A DNA stretch of 64,000 nucleotides from CAZIDL01 sp964537825 (GTDB lineage Bacteria; Bacteroidota; Bacteroidia; Flavobacteriales_D; CAYVSK01). The stretch lies in assembly GCA_964537825.1 (NCBI GenBank), contig CAZIDL010000003.1, forward strand, positions 1 through 64,000. Direction: 5' to 3'. Of the stretch, positions 8,293 to 18,400 are shown piece after piece. Both the position numbers and the translations under genes were made by a program. The first letter of the stretch is position 1, and each line of letters starts with the position of its first letter. Under the pieces are notes generated by a model. It saw nothing but the letters and a program-made list of their open reading frames with translations, searched no databases and was not told where the DNA came from.

Positions 8293-8643
8293 ATGCGGAT
8301 CGAAGTCGTACGTGCCAAGATCCACCGGGTGACCGTTACCGAAGCGGACCTGAACTATGCGGGAAGCATTACCCTGGACGAGGCTCTCATGGACGCTTCA
8401 GGGATCCTCGAGGGGGAAAAGGTACAGGTCGTTAACGTCAACAACGGAGAGCGGCTCTGGACCTATGTGATCAAGGGAGAGCGCGATTCCGGATCGGTAT
8501 GTCTCAACGGACCCGCTGCCCGAAAGATGATGGTGGACGATATCGTGCTCGTGATCGCTTATGCGAGTATGGAGCTGGATGAGGCCAAAGGCTACCAGCC
8601 CACCATTATCTTCCCCGATACCGCTAGCAACCGTATAAATTGA
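8293..8643 (+). CDS. panD: aspartate 1-decarboxylase proenzyme
   Basis: A 116-residue pyruvoyl-dependent enzyme that decarboxylates aspartate to beta-alanine, the partner substrate of PanC. The self-cleavage site is visible at Gly-Ser in NYAGSITLD (residues 24-25), where Ser becomes the pyruvoyl group. The conserved NGPAAR segment and the family's C-terminal YASM region are present. It follows panC by 11 nt. A -7 box ends 6 nt before its ATG, so it may also be transcribed separately as a leaderless message. The next gene begins 4 nt after its stop. Confidence 0.95.
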   Translation: MRIEVVRAKIHRVTVTEADLNYAGSITLDEALMDASGILEGEKVQVVNVNNGERLWTYVIKGERDSGSVCLNGPAARKMMVDDIVLVIAYASMELDEAKGYQPTIIFPDTASNRIN

Positions 8644-8647
8644 ACGT

Positions 8648-9673
8648 TTGCAGGGACGCCTCTTAAGGACCGGCAAGTACCTGCTCTTCTTCCTGATCGG
8701 GGTCGGATTGCTCTATCTCGCCTTCAGGGGTGCAGATATCACCAAAATGTGGAAAGTCCTGAAAGATGCTCAGTATTCCTGGGTCATCCTCACGATGGGC
8801 CTCGGCTTTCTCACCTTCGTATCTAGGGGATATCGCTGGCTGATCCTGCTCGAGACCATGGGTTATCGTTCCAAAGCCTCAAGCAGTATTAATGCGGTCA
8901 CGATCGGCTACCTAGTGAACCTGGCCCTTCCACGATTGGGAGAGTTCACGCGCTGTACAGCCCTCAATCGCGTCGAACGGATCCCTATCGGGAAACTCTT
9001 CGGGACCATCCTTGTGGAGCGTGCCATCGACATGATGATCCTCTTTTTCCTTCTTATTCTTACCCTCTTCACGAACATCGACACCTTTGGAGGTTTTTTC
9101 TACGATGTGTTCGGGACCAAGATCCAGCGAACATCCAACGTCATCGGTTACGCCTTTCTTTTCTTTGCCTTGGGTGGTCTGGCCTTTTATTTCATCCATT
9201 GCTTCCGGAGAAAACTGATGCGGAACAAGTTCTTCTTCAAACTTTTCTCCCTTTACCGAAGCATCGGGCATGGCTTCAGGACCATTTTCTCCATGCAGCA
9301 AAAAGGACGCTTTTTCCTGCATACTCTCTTCATCTGGAGCATGTATTTTCTGATGACCTACCTCTGCTTCTTCAGTTTCGATGCAACGAAAGCATTCGGT
9401 CCCGACAAGGGACTCTTTGTCATGACAGCTGGGGGGATGGGGATGGCAGCCCCTACTCAGGGGGGCATCGGCGCTTATCATTGGATGGTTAAGGAAGCTC
9501 TCAAAGTGATCGGAGTGGAGAACGAAATGGGATTGGCCTTTGCGACGGTCGTGCATTCCTCTCAGGTCCTTATGATCCTCCTGACAGGGGGTATTGCTGT
9601 CCTCCTCTGGTATAAGGAGGTTAGTCGGAAAGGGGGAAAAGCGCTCGATCTCGGATCAAAGGATGTTTCCTGA
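8648..9673 (+). CDS. lysylphosphatidylglycerol synthase TM-region (flippase-like) membrane protein
   Basis: A 341-residue inner-membrane protein with about eight hydrophobic helices, of the UPF0104/YbhN-like family related to the flippase half of MprF. Typical features are the NLALPRLGEFTRC segment after the third helix and TQGGIGAYH near the C terminus. No aminoacyl-transferase domain is present, so lysyl-phosphatidylglycerol synthesis is not implied; lipid or glycolipid translocation is the usual guess. The start is TTG 8648, 4 nt after panD. Its final codons overlap the rfaE2 ATG, so the genes are translationally linked. Confidence 0.85.
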   Translation: MQGRLLRTGKYLLFFLIGVGLLYLAFRGADITKMWKVLKDAQYSWVILTMGLGFLTFVSRGYRWLILLETMGYRSKASSSINAVTIGYLVNLALPRLGEFTRCTALNRVERIPIGKLFGTILVERAIDMMILFFLLILTLFTNIDTFGGFFYDVFGTKIQRTSNVIGYAFLFFALGGLAFYFIHCFRRKLMRNKFFFKLFSLYRSIGHGFRTIFSMQQKGRFFLHTLFIWSMYFLMTYLCFFSFDATKAFGPDKGLFVMTAGGMGMAAPTQGGIGAYHWMVKEALKVIGVENEMGLAFATVVHSSQVLMILLTGGIAVLLWYKEVSRKGGKALDLGSKDVS

Positions 9674-10185
9674 TGAAGCGTGACCCATCATTCAAATGGC
9701 TCCGTGACCGGGAAGGAGCAGCTGATCGAGTAAAGGCCTGGAAAGCAGCAGGGGAGCGCGTCGTCTTCACCAACGGTTGCTTCGATATCCTCCATCCGGG
9801 TCATATCGAGCTGCTGAGCAAAGCCGCTGCTCTTGGAGAGCGGCTGATCGTCGGTCTCAATTCGGATCGTTCCGTCAAAAGCCTTCAAAAGGGGACAGAA
9901 CGACCTGTAATGGATGAAGCTTCGCGTGCGAGGGTCCTGGCTGCTTTGGAAATGTTGGATGCTGTCGTGACCTTCGATGAGAACACCCCTTTCGGATTGA
10001 TCCAGGAGCTGATGCCTGATGTTCTCGTCAAGGGAGGGGATTATGATAAAGATGCGGTCGTAGGGCGGGAAGTAGTGGAAGCCAATGGAGGAGAGCTCGT
10101 CTTGATCCCCCTCCTCCAAGGTTATTCCACCAGTTCCATCATCGACCGTATCAAAAAGATCGATGATAAAGGCGAGGAGGGATGA
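9673..10185 (+). CDS. rfaE2: D-glycero-beta-D-manno-heptose 1-phosphate adenylyltransferase
   Basis: A 170-residue cytidylyltransferase-fold enzyme that transfers AMP from ATP to heptose-1-phosphate, giving ADP-heptose for lipopolysaccharide inner core. It equals the C-terminal half of E. coli HldE. Diagnostic motifs are FTNGCFDILHPGH (HxGH), GLNSDRSVK and the C-terminal STSSII. It is a separate protein here, as in many Bacteroidota. Its stop overlaps the radA start (ATGA), and its start overlaps the preceding gene. The family 9 glycosyltransferase at 40739 could use the product. Confidence 0.93.
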   Translation: MKRDPSFKWLRDREGAADRVKAWKAAGERVVFTNGCFDILHPGHIELLSKAAALGERLIVGLNSDRSVKSLQKGTERPVMDEASRARVLAALEMLDAVVTFDENTPFGLIQELMPDVLVKGGDYDKDAVVGREVVEANGGELVLIPLLQGYSTSSIIDRIKKIDDKGEEG

Positions 10186-11546
10186 GCAAAAAGAAAGATC
10201 GGGTCGTCTTTTTATGCCAGGAATGCGGACAGGATAGTCCGAAATGGATGGGTAAATGTCCTTCGTGCGGTGCATGGAACAGCATGATGGAGGAAAGGGT
10301 GAAGGAGAAGGGGAATGGAAAGGAAGCGCGATCGAAAGCTGGGAGTGCTCCTGATCCTCTTCCTCTTAGTGAAGTGGACAGTTCGCCCGGTCAGCGGCTC
10401 AACTTTCCGGACGAAGAGTTCCAGCGTGTTCTGGGTGGAGGGATCGTACCTGGTTCCGTCGTTCTTTTCGGAGGAGAGCCAGGTGTGGGGAAATCCACAT
10501 TAATGCTCCAGCTCGCTCTTCGAGCAGAAGCTTGGAACACCCTTTACATCTCTGGGGAAGAGAGTGATCGACAGATCCGGATGCGCGCGGACCGTATCGG
10601 GAACGTCCACGAGATGGTCCGCGTTTACGGAGAGACTCATCTGGAAGAATTGATGGAACAGCTCGAAAAGGCTCCTCCCGACATCCTGATCGTGGATTCT
10701 GTTCAGACCCTCTATTCTTCCGGAAGTGATTCTGTACCAGGGAGTCTTACGCAGATCCGGGATTGTACCATGGAACTGATCGGCTTTGCCAAACGGACCG
10801 GGACGCCGGTCTTTTTGATCGGCCACATCAACAAGGAGGGGGGATTAGCAGGGCCTAAAGCACTGGAACATATGGTCGATACGGTCCTTCAGTTCGAAGG
10901 CGATCGCGATCATACCCACCGCTTGCTGCGCACCCTCAAGAACCGGTTCGGTTCTACCAATGAACTCGGCATTTACCGCATGCAAGGAGAGGGGCTCTTC
11001 CCGGTGAAGGATCCTTCGGAAGTATTGATCACGGAGAGCGATGAAACTTTAAGTGGTGTTGCTATCGCTGCATCGATGGAAGGAGTACGCCCCCTTATGA
11101 TCGAAGTGCAGGCCCTCGTTAGCACTGCCATCTACGGTACGCCTCAACGGACCACAACGGGCATCGATATCCGGCGGACCAATATGTTATTGGCCGTCTT
11201 GGAGAAGCGTTGTGGCTTTCGCCTGGGAGCTAAGGACGTGTTTCTGAACATTACGGGTGGGGTGAGGGTGGAGGATCCAGCTATGGATCTTGCTTTGATA
11301 GCAGCTGTTCTTTCCTCTGGTGCGGACCGAGCCTTGCCTGAAGGGACCTGTTTTGCCGGGGAAGTTGGATTGTCCGGGGAGGTGCGACCGGTACCCCGAA
11401 TGGAGCAACGGGTGCAGGAGGCAGGACGCCTTGGTTATAAAAGGATCCTGGGGAGCAAATACGGTCCTTCGATCGAAAGCTCGGGTAATATCGAACAGCG
11501 ACGGATCGGTAAAGTGGAGGAGCTTTACGGCGAGCTTTTCGACTAA
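10182..11546 (+). CDS. radA: DNA repair ATPase RadA (Sms)
   Basis: A 454-residue RecA-like ATPase that promotes branch migration during recombinational repair. A four-cysteine zinc finger lies at Cys12, Cys15, Cys26 and Cys29. Walker A (GEPGVGKST) ends near residue 106 with Lys104. The RadA-specific KNRFGST motif follows, and the C-terminal third is the Lon-like domain. Length is typical. It is the last gene of the panC operon, starting in a 4-nt overlap with rfaE2. Its stop is only 6 nt from the convergent OmpA lipoprotein gene. Confidence 0.96.
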   Translation: MSKKKDRVVFLCQECGQDSPKWMGKCPSCGAWNSMMEERVKEKGNGKEARSKAGSAPDPLPLSEVDSSPGQRLNFPDEEFQRVLGGGIVPGSVVLFGGEPGVGKSTLMLQLALRAEAWNTLYISGEESDRQIRMRADRIGNVHEMVRVYGETHLEELMEQLEKAPPDILIVDSVQTLYSSGSDSVPGSLTQIRDCTMELIGFAKRTGTPVFLIGHINKEGGLAGPKALEHMVDTVLQFEGDRDHTHRLLRTLKNRFGSTNELGIYRMQGEGLFPVKDPSEVLITESDETLSGVAIAASMEGVRPLMIEVQALVSTAIYGTPQRTTTGIDIRRTNMLLAVLEKRCGFRLGAKDVFLNITGGVRVEDPAMDLALIAAVLSSGADRALPEGTCFAGEVGLSGEVRPVPRMEQRVQEAGRLGYKRILGSKYGPSIESSGNIEQRRIGKVEELYGELFD

Positions 11547-11552
11547 AGCCTG

Positions 11553-12581
11553 TCAGCCTTTTTCCACCTCCGTGTTCTCGATGATATCGTAGAGCTTCTC
11601 GAGGTTCGGTGTCAAGATGATCTCGATCCGACGGTTCTTCGACATTTCGTCCTCAGAGACCGGGTGGTATTTGCTCCGCCCGGAGGCAATGACCCGCTTA
11701 GGCTCGAGTTCGCTGTTCTCCATCATGATGCGGACGACGGAAGTTGCTCGTAGAACACTAAGGTCCCAATTGTCCTTATAACGTGCGTTGGGGGTCACTT
11801 CCTGCTTATCGGTATGCCCTTCCACCATGATCCGGAGGTCTTTTTGGTCCTCCAGGCCTTTAGCAAGGTCGATAAGGGCTTGCTTCCCTTCTTTGTCCAC
11901 TTTCGTGCTGCCGCTCCCGAAAAGAAGCTTGGCCTCTAAGCTCACGTAGATCTTGCCGTTCTTTTGTTCCACCGTCAGCGCTTCTTCGTCCTTAAAGCTC
12001 AAAAGAGCTTCGCGTACTCTGTTCCTGAGGGCTTTCACCGCTGAATCTTTAGTGGCTATCACATCCTCCAGTTCAGCTACGCGTTTTTCCCGCTTTTCGA
12101 GTTCCCCTTCTAGTTCTTCCAGATTGTCTTCCTTTTCGTTCAACCGATCTTCAAGGGCCCGAAGACGGTCCTCTTTCTTTTGCAGTTCCTCGCGTGTTTG
12201 TTCCAATTCGGAACTGAGTTTCTCGTTCTCAGCCTCGTTCTGTTTCTTTAGGGCAGCGTGTTTGCGAAGCAGTTCATCGTTAAGGTTGTTGATCTTGTCG
12301 TACTGCTTCTGCATTTTCCGAAGCGAACGGCCAAGGACGGTGGTATCCTTTTTCAGGGACCGGTTCTCATCCTTTAATTTGCTAACCTCTTCCTCCAGTT
12401 CTTTTTTCTTGGTTTCAAGCTCCTGAACCTTGGCAGAAAGCTCGTTGCGCTTTTCCTCACAATTCTCCTTGTCCGCTTTCATGTCCTGGAATTTGCTTGC
12501 GGGTACGCAGGAGGTGAGGGAAAGGACGAATAGGATGAGGAAAGGAAGGCGAGGATCTGTGGAATGAGCACGATGCTTCAT
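11553..12581 (-). CDS. OmpA-family lipoprotein with long coiled coil
   Basis: A 342-residue predicted outer-membrane lipoprotein. The signal peptide ends in lipobox LTSC (Cys25). Residues about 30-205 form a heptad-rich coiled coil loaded with Glu, Lys and Leu. An OmpA peptidoglycan-binding domain fills about 220-335, with VEGHTDKQEV and an NRRIEI ending. It probably bridges the outer membrane and the cell wall, with the coiled coil acting as a spacer. A minus-strand -7 box (TATATTCG, 12614-12621) lies about 30 nt upstream. It is convergent with radA. Confidence 0.88.
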   Translation of the reverse strand: MKHRAHSTDPRLPFLILFVLSLTSCVPASKFQDMKADKENCEEKRNELSAKVQELETKKKELEEEVSKLKDENRSLKKDTTVLGRSLRKMQKQYDKINNLNDELLRKHAALKKQNEAENEKLSSELEQTREELQKKEDRLRALEDRLNEKEDNLEELEGELEKREKRVAELEDVIATKDSAVKALRNRVREALLSFKDEEALTVEQKNGKIYVSLEAKLLFGSGSTKVDKEGKQALIDLAKGLEDQKDLRIMVEGHTDKQEVTPNARYKDNWDLSVLRATSVVRIMMENSELEPKRVIASGRSKYHPVSEDEMSKNRRIEIILTPNLEKLYDIIENTEVEKG

Positions 12582-12613
12582 GGCATAAAAACTTTAATGG
12601 TATCTGGGACGGT

Positions 12614-12621
12614 CGAATATA
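12614..12621 (-). promoter_or_regulatory. -7 box (TATATTCG) for the OmpA lipoprotein
   Basis: A TAnnTTCG match on the minus strand, 32 nt upstream of the ATG at 12581. No good -33 TTG seen. Confidence 0.35.
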
Positions 12622-12706
12622 CGAAGGATACACGGAGGGGATAGTGCGGTAACTTTCCGGCTGGAGCATCGTATAGAAAAAGGAGCGCTGGAAGCTCTTT
12701 TGTTTT

Positions 12707-13450
12707 ATGGTCTTTTCCGATGAATTCCATCCGATCCCCGATCGCGAACTCGATTTCGAGTATCGCAAGTACAGATTGCTCGCTTATTTAAAGCGGATCG
12801 GCGAGCTTTTCCGCGAAAAGCGCCTCTATCCCTATTTGAGCGAGCTAAAGCGCCAATACACGGAGTTGTTGTCCTTTAAGGGTAAGAAGGATGAGCTTGC
12901 CAGCGCCTTTCCAAAAGAGCTGAGCGGGGTCGATCTTGAGGGACAACTATTGAATTACGAACGAAGCATCGACGATGAAGCCTTTATGGAAGAGATCGAC
13001 CGGATCATCGATGTAAGCCTCCCTCGGATCAAAGAGCGGCTTAAGGACGGGGAGGAGTTGCGAAGCTCTGTTAGGGATCACATCGATGTGAGGTCCGTAG
13101 GTCTTCTTCCGTTGCAAAAGCGCGAAGGTTATTTGCTCTTGTCCCGTCCTTCTGAGTGGCGTGCTTATCGCTACCGGCTCAATTTGGTACAAGATCCCTC
13201 TGCCGACCGACGGTATCGGGATCTTCGGACGCGTTACCTGACGTCTTTCCGGAAGATGAACACCCCGGAAAAGCTCAAGGAACGATTGATAAAAGAGTAC
13301 AGAGACCTGCCCCAACCAGCGGTCTTCCGGATCGAGAGCGAGCTATTGGTGCCACACATCGAGACCCTTATGCCGATCGCCAAGCAGTTACTGATGCATT
13401 TGCTCGGAGAACTTAGAACGGAGGGTGTGAATGAAAAAAGGAGAGCTTAA
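12707..13450 (+). CDS. conserved-looking protein of unknown function
   Basis: A 247-residue soluble protein that I do not recognise. It has no signal peptide or membrane helix, is rich in Arg, Glu, Asp and Leu, and is predicted mostly alpha-helical. The N-terminal third is basic-acidic helical (EYRKYRLLAYLKRIGELF); the middle and C-terminal parts have no obvious motif. Composition and codon use match its neighbours, so it does not look recently acquired. It is a single-gene unit, divergent from the OmpA lipoprotein and convergent with the peptide-binding lipoprotein (9-nt gap). The uninterrupted reading frame between two convincing neighbours supports a real gene. Confidence 0.7.
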   Translation: MVFSDEFHPIPDRELDFEYRKYRLLAYLKRIGELFREKRLYPYLSELKRQYTELLSFKGKKDELASAFPKELSGVDLEGQLLNYERSIDDEAFMEEIDRIIDVSLPRIKERLKDGEELRSSVRDHIDVRSVGLLPLQKREGYLLLSRPSEWRAYRYRLNLVQDPSADRRYRDLRTRYLTSFRKMNTPEKLKERLIKEYRDLPQPAVFRIESELLVPHIETLMPIAKQLLMHLLGELRTEGVNEKRRA

Positions 13451-13459
13451 GGCCTTGAT

Positions 13460-15223
13460 TCAGCTCTTTTTCCCTTTCTTTTCTTCCTGGGCGAAATAGA
13501 CCCGTGTGAAGTCCCTCCGCTCCATGGCGTTCATGGGGAAGTTCCTTACTTCCGGCTTGATAAGGCGCATGTTCTCATCGTAGAAGAGCGGAATGATAGC
13601 AGCGTCGTCCATCGCCACCTGATCGGCCTTCCTGAAGAGTTCCATCCGTTTTTTACGGTCCATGGTCCGAAGGCCTGCTTCAAAGAGCGAATCGAATTTG
13701 GCGCTCTGATAGCGGCTTTTGTTGACCGATGACCGCTCGCTCATTTTTTCGGGGACATGAGCTCCGTAAAGAAGGTTGAGGAAGTTCTCCGGATCGGGAT
13801 AATCAGCGATCCACCCGGTACGGAAGAAATTGGCCTTCCCTTTCTCCATCTTTTCCAAAAGTTGGGACATCGGCATTACATTGAGTTCTATCTTGACGCC
13901 CAAGTTCTCTTTCAGCATGTTCTGGATCGCCTCTGCCACCTGCACGTTCGTTTTACCACCACTGTTCAAATGGAGTTGGATCGTGGGTACTTCCTTGCCT
14001 TTCTCGTACCCGGCTTTCCGAAGATGCTTCTTTGCTTTCTCTTTGTTCACCTCATACCCGCTGACCTTCTTCGTATCGTAATAGGAAAAAGAGGGGGGGA
14101 TGATCCCATTCCGAGCGGGTATCCCTTCTCCTTCGAGGGTGAACTTCGTGATCTTCTCCCGATCGATGGCGTAATTAAAAGCCTTCCGAAGGTGTTTGTT
14201 CGAGAAGAGCTCGCTTTTATGCTGGAAACCGTAATACTGGATCGCCATCGAAGGCGTGCTCTGTAATTTGAAGGGGAGTTGCTTCTTTTGCTTTTTCCGC
14301 GCTTCATCGAGTTCCCCTGTTATCTCACCGATGCTCTCCACCGGCAGGCGATAGACCATATCGAGCTTATCGTTCCTGAACTCGCTCAGTTCGGTCGCCT
14401 TTTCCTTGATGAAGTTGATCTTGATGCCTTTCAAATAGGGAAGGGAATTCCCGTATTGATCGACGTCCCAATAATCGTTGTTGCGGGAGAGCACTACAGA
14501 GACGCCTTCCTGCACCCGGTCTAGCTTAAAGGGACCCGTACCTACCGTATTGCTACGCATATCCTCCCCGTAATGCTCATAGGCTTCTTTGGGATAAATG
14601 AAGCAACCCGCATGAGCCAGAAGCTTCAAAAAACCCGGGTAAGGGTAATTGAGTTCGATCGCCACCGTGTGCTCGTCAACCTTTTCGATCCCCGGAACAC
14701 CGCCTTTCAATGGATCGCCCTTTTCGGTGGACTCGTGGTACTTTGTCGCCCCTTTCACTTTGTTCTTGAAAAGCCAGAAAAGCTGGTTCTGGGAAGTTGA
14801 CGAACAGAGCTTGTCGAAGCAATACTTCACGTCGGAAGCAGTGAACGCTCGCTCTTTCTGGTTCTTGAAGCAACTGTCCTTATGGAACCTCACGTCCTCC
14901 CGGAGGTGGAATACAAAGCGCCTTGCACTATCCTTCACCTCCCAGCTCTTTGCAAGAGCTGGTTGGATGGTAAGGCTATCCTGATCGAGCTCGACGAGCC
15001 CTTCATAAACCTGATTGGCGATCCGATAGGAAACAGCGTCAGTGATGTTCAGCGGGTAGAGGTTGTCAAAGTCCTCGACCTCGTTGAGCTTGAAGGTCCC
15101 TCCGTAATGAACAGGTCCCTTCGCTTCCCTATCGGTACCATCTCCATTATTTTCACCGCCTCCGCAGGCGGTAAAAGCAACAAGAACGAGTGCGATGATG
15201 ACCCCTTGGATCCTTCTTCTCAT
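13460..15223 (-). CDS. ABC transporter substrate-binding lipoprotein, peptide type (SBP_bac_5)
   Basis: A 587-residue lipoprotein of the OppA/DppA family, expected to capture peptides or similar solutes at the cell surface or in the periplasm. The lipobox is FTAC (Cys20), followed by a Gly/Asn/Asp linker. The family signature appears at about 100-160 (VFHLREDVRFHKD, FTASDVKYCFDKL). The conserved AFNYAIDREKI region lies mid-protein and WIADYPDPENFL near the C terminus. No permease or ATPase gene is adjacent, so its transporter is elsewhere or it works alone. A -7 box (minus TATATTTG, 15276-15283) is about 50 nt upstream. Confidence 0.92.
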   Translation of the reverse strand: MRRRIQGVIIALVLVAFTACGGGENNGDGTDREAKGPVHYGGTFKLNEVEDFDNLYPLNITDAVSYRIANQVYEGLVELDQDSLTIQPALAKSWEVKDSARRFVFHLREDVRFHKDSCFKNQKERAFTASDVKYCFDKLCSSTSQNQLFWLFKNKVKGATKYHESTEKGDPLKGGVPGIEKVDEHTVAIELNYPYPGFLKLLAHAGCFIYPKEAYEHYGEDMRSNTVGTGPFKLDRVQEGVSVVLSRNNDYWDVDQYGNSLPYLKGIKINFIKEKATELSEFRNDKLDMVYRLPVESIGEITGELDEARKKQKKQLPFKLQSTPSMAIQYYGFQHKSELFSNKHLRKAFNYAIDREKITKFTLEGEGIPARNGIIPPSFSYYDTKKVSGYEVNKEKAKKHLRKAGYEKGKEVPTIQLHLNSGGKTNVQVAEAIQNMLKENLGVKIELNVMPMSQLLEKMEKGKANFFRTGWIADYPDPENFLNLLYGAHVPEKMSERSSVNKSRYQSAKFDSLFEAGLRTMDRKKRMELFRKADQVAMDDAAIIPLFYDENMRLIKPEVRNFPMNAMERRDFTRVYFAQEEKKGKKS

Positions 15224-15275
15224 GGTGAAAGATAAAAGACGTTAGACGATAACTGACCTGTAATGGGCAGCCCTG

Positions 15276-15283
15276 CAAATATA
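15276..15283 (-). promoter_or_regulatory. -7 box (TATATTTG) for the peptide-binding lipoprotein
   Basis: An exact TAnnTTTG match on the minus strand; transcription would start near 15269, leaving a leader of about 46 nt. The surrounding 15224-15458 divergent gap (235 nt) is AT-rich near this box and holds no other clear feature. Confidence 0.5.
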
Positions 15284-15458
15284 AATAAATATGCCCTCGC
15301 TCTACTTTTAGTCCATATCCTTGAAGTCCCAAGGCGAAATGATCTGCTTTTCCCTACGTTCCATCAGACCTGTTGGTAGAAGGACCCCCTGATCCTCCTT
15401 TTATCTTTATGCCCCTTGGTCCATTTCTGTTCGGAAACGCATTGTTCCTACTCCTTCA

Positions 15459-18400
15459 TTGGCACCCTGCCTATTCCATAGGGCTCGTACCCTGAAAGGC
15501 CTTTTCATCCTCTGTCTCTCCTTCCCCTGCCTTTGGGGAGCATCCCAGGACAGCATGGACAGGCAGCGGGAGGAATGGGTCTCAACGGATGACGATACGG
15601 TCCTTTTGGACAGCCTTAGTATCGAGGCTAGCAGCTTCAAGGTCTTTGCTCCTGATGGTACTTCCTGGCCCGATTCGCTCTATATTCTCCGCCCCTTCCA
15701 GGGACTGATGTTGCTCCGTTCAACGGATCCACCCGACAGCCTCCGGGTGCGTTATAGAGTCCTTCCCATGAACCTTGCCGCCCCTCGCTCCCATAAAGAC
15801 CGGAAGCGGATAGCCCCTGAGCGCGTCGATCGGATCGACCCTTATACGTATCGGGCGGATCGCGATGAAAAGGCTTCAGGCCTTTTCGATTTCGGGGCTA
15901 TCGATAAGTCAGGGAACATTTCCAGGGGGCTCAACTTTGGCAATACTCAGGATCTCTCTGTTAACTCCAACCTGAACCTCGAACTGAGCGGCCCCCTTTC
16001 GGATAAAGTGAACGTAGAGGCATCGGTCACGGACGATAACATCCCGGTCCAGCCAGAAGGGAACACGCAAAAGCTACAGGATTTCGATAAGGTCTTCGTC
16101 CGCTTTTTCACCGATCGTCATCGTCTGGTAGCAGGCGATGCCCGGATCAAAAAGGATTCGGGGCAATACCTCCGGTACTCCAAAAGGATCAAGGGAGCAG
16201 ACCTTAAAAGCCGCTTTCCAGTGGAGGATAAGAGCGAAAAGGGGGAAAAACGGGGTACGATGACTATAAAAGCGAGTGGGGCGATATCCAAAGGCAAATT
16301 CGCCAGAAATGTGATCCAGGGGATCGAAGGGAATCAGGGGCCCTATCGCCTGGAAGGGGCTAATAACGAGCAATTCATCGTGGTGTTGGCGGGTACGGAG
16401 AGGGTTTATCTGGACGGAAAGCTCCTTCAAAGGGGGGCGGAAAAGGATTACACCATCGATTACAATGCCGCTGAACTCACTTTTACCCCGGAACATCTTA
16501 TTAAAAAGGAATCCCGTATCAAGGTGGAGTTCCAGTATTCGGAGCGGAACTACGCCCGTTCCCTCTTCCGCGTTTCCACCGAATATGAGGATGATGGAGT
16601 TGACATGTCGCTCGACATCTATTCGGAACAGGATGCCAAGAACCAGCCTTTGCAGCAAGATCTCAGCGAGGCGGATAAGCGGCGGCTGGAAAAGGCAGGG
16701 GATGATCCCGCTGAAGCCGTCGTTCCGAGCATCGAAAAGCGTTCTTCCTATTCCAACGAAGAGGTGCGCTATAGGATGACGGATTCCTTGGGGTATGATT
16801 CGGTCTTCGTGTATTCCACCGATCCTCGGGAAGCTTCGTATCGCTTGCGTTTCTCAGAGGTGGGGCAAGGCAACGGGAACTATGTCAAGTCCCGTATCAC
16901 TCCTAATGGAAGGGCTTTCAGATGGGTCGCTCCTGACACAGTGAACGGTGAACTGAGACCTCAGGGGAATTATGCACCGGTAATACCCCTCGAGCCTCCC
17001 GGGATGCAACGAATGGCCACTTATACTGCGGAATTGGACTTAAGTCCGAACACCCTTCTTCAGTTCGAAGGGGCGGTCTCGGACCAGGACGTGAACCGAT
17101 TTTCTTCGATCGACGATGGGGACAATACCGGAGGAGCTGTCAAAGTCGGCCTCGAACAAAAGGTGCCGCTTCAGGCTGATAAAGATTCCGGATGGATCTG
17201 GAAGGGAGATCTCGAATGGGAGCATGTGCAAAAGCATTTTCGGCCGATCGAAAGGATCCGGAGTGTTGAATTCGCCAGGGATTGGAACATAAGGGACCGC
17301 CAGCTGAAGGAGGCCAGGCAATTGGGGGACCTTGGTTTCGACCTCCGTAAAAAGGGGATCGGTAAGGTCGGATACAACTATCAACATCTTTTCAGCGGAC
17401 GCCGATTCATGGAGGGGAACGAGTACCGCGGCGAAAAACATAATGTGAACAGCGACCTTCGCTATAAAGGATTCTTGCTGGATGCTCAAGGAAGCCTTCT
17501 TCGAAGCAAAAGCGACCTTGGGAAGACGCGCTTCTCCAGACACCTCGGAAATTTCGAGAAAAGCCTTCCCTTCGTGGTCATTGGCTATAAGGATGAACAC
17601 GAGGATAATCGCCGCTATGGACCGAACGGGGAGCTTCGGGATGAAAGTTACAGCTTCTACGAATGGGAAGCTTATGCCGGGAATCCTGACACCTCAGGCA
17701 ACGCGTATCGGATCTATTACGGGCAACGCCGGGATCGTTATGGCCGGAATGGTCGATTGGACCGCGGCACGCGGATCGAGGAGTACGGCCTTTCCTTCAA
17801 TATAAAGCAGGATCCCGACCATCGCCTGAAGGGAAGGGTCGGCCGCCGGCGCCTCAGGGTGCTCGATCAAAAGCTTATCGAGCAAAAGCCCGAGAATTCG
17901 TTGGTCCATCGCCTTGAACATCGGATCAATGCGTTGGAGGATGTGATCGATGCTTCAACTTTCTACCAATTGGGATCAGGGACCGAACGCCGGAAGGAGT
18001 TCATTTACCTTCAGGTGCCTGCCGGACAAGGTGCTTATACATGGAACGACTACAATGACAACGGGTCCCAGGAACTCGATGAATTCGAAGTGGCTCGCTA
18101 TTCGGACCAGGGACGTTACATCCGCTCTTTCATCCGTGGGGATGAATACGTACAGACCTTCACCAACGAGTTCCAGCACAACATCAATATCCGCCCGGCA
18201 AGAGCATGGGGGGGGGAGGAAGGGCTCAAAGGATTCCTTTCGCGCTTCTCCGAGCAGATGGTCTATCGCGTGGACCGGAAGACGAGTGGGAACACCCCTC
18301 CTCGCATCGCCTATGACCCCTTTAAGCAGGATCTCCCCGATACAACCCTGCTATCGATGAATTCCAACTTCCGGAACAGTATCTTTTTCAACCGTTCGGA

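Noticed and set aside
16074..16658. Minus-strand open frame inside the large outer-membrane protein gene
   Set aside because: Antisense shadow; the plus-strand protein has coherent signal and barrel features.
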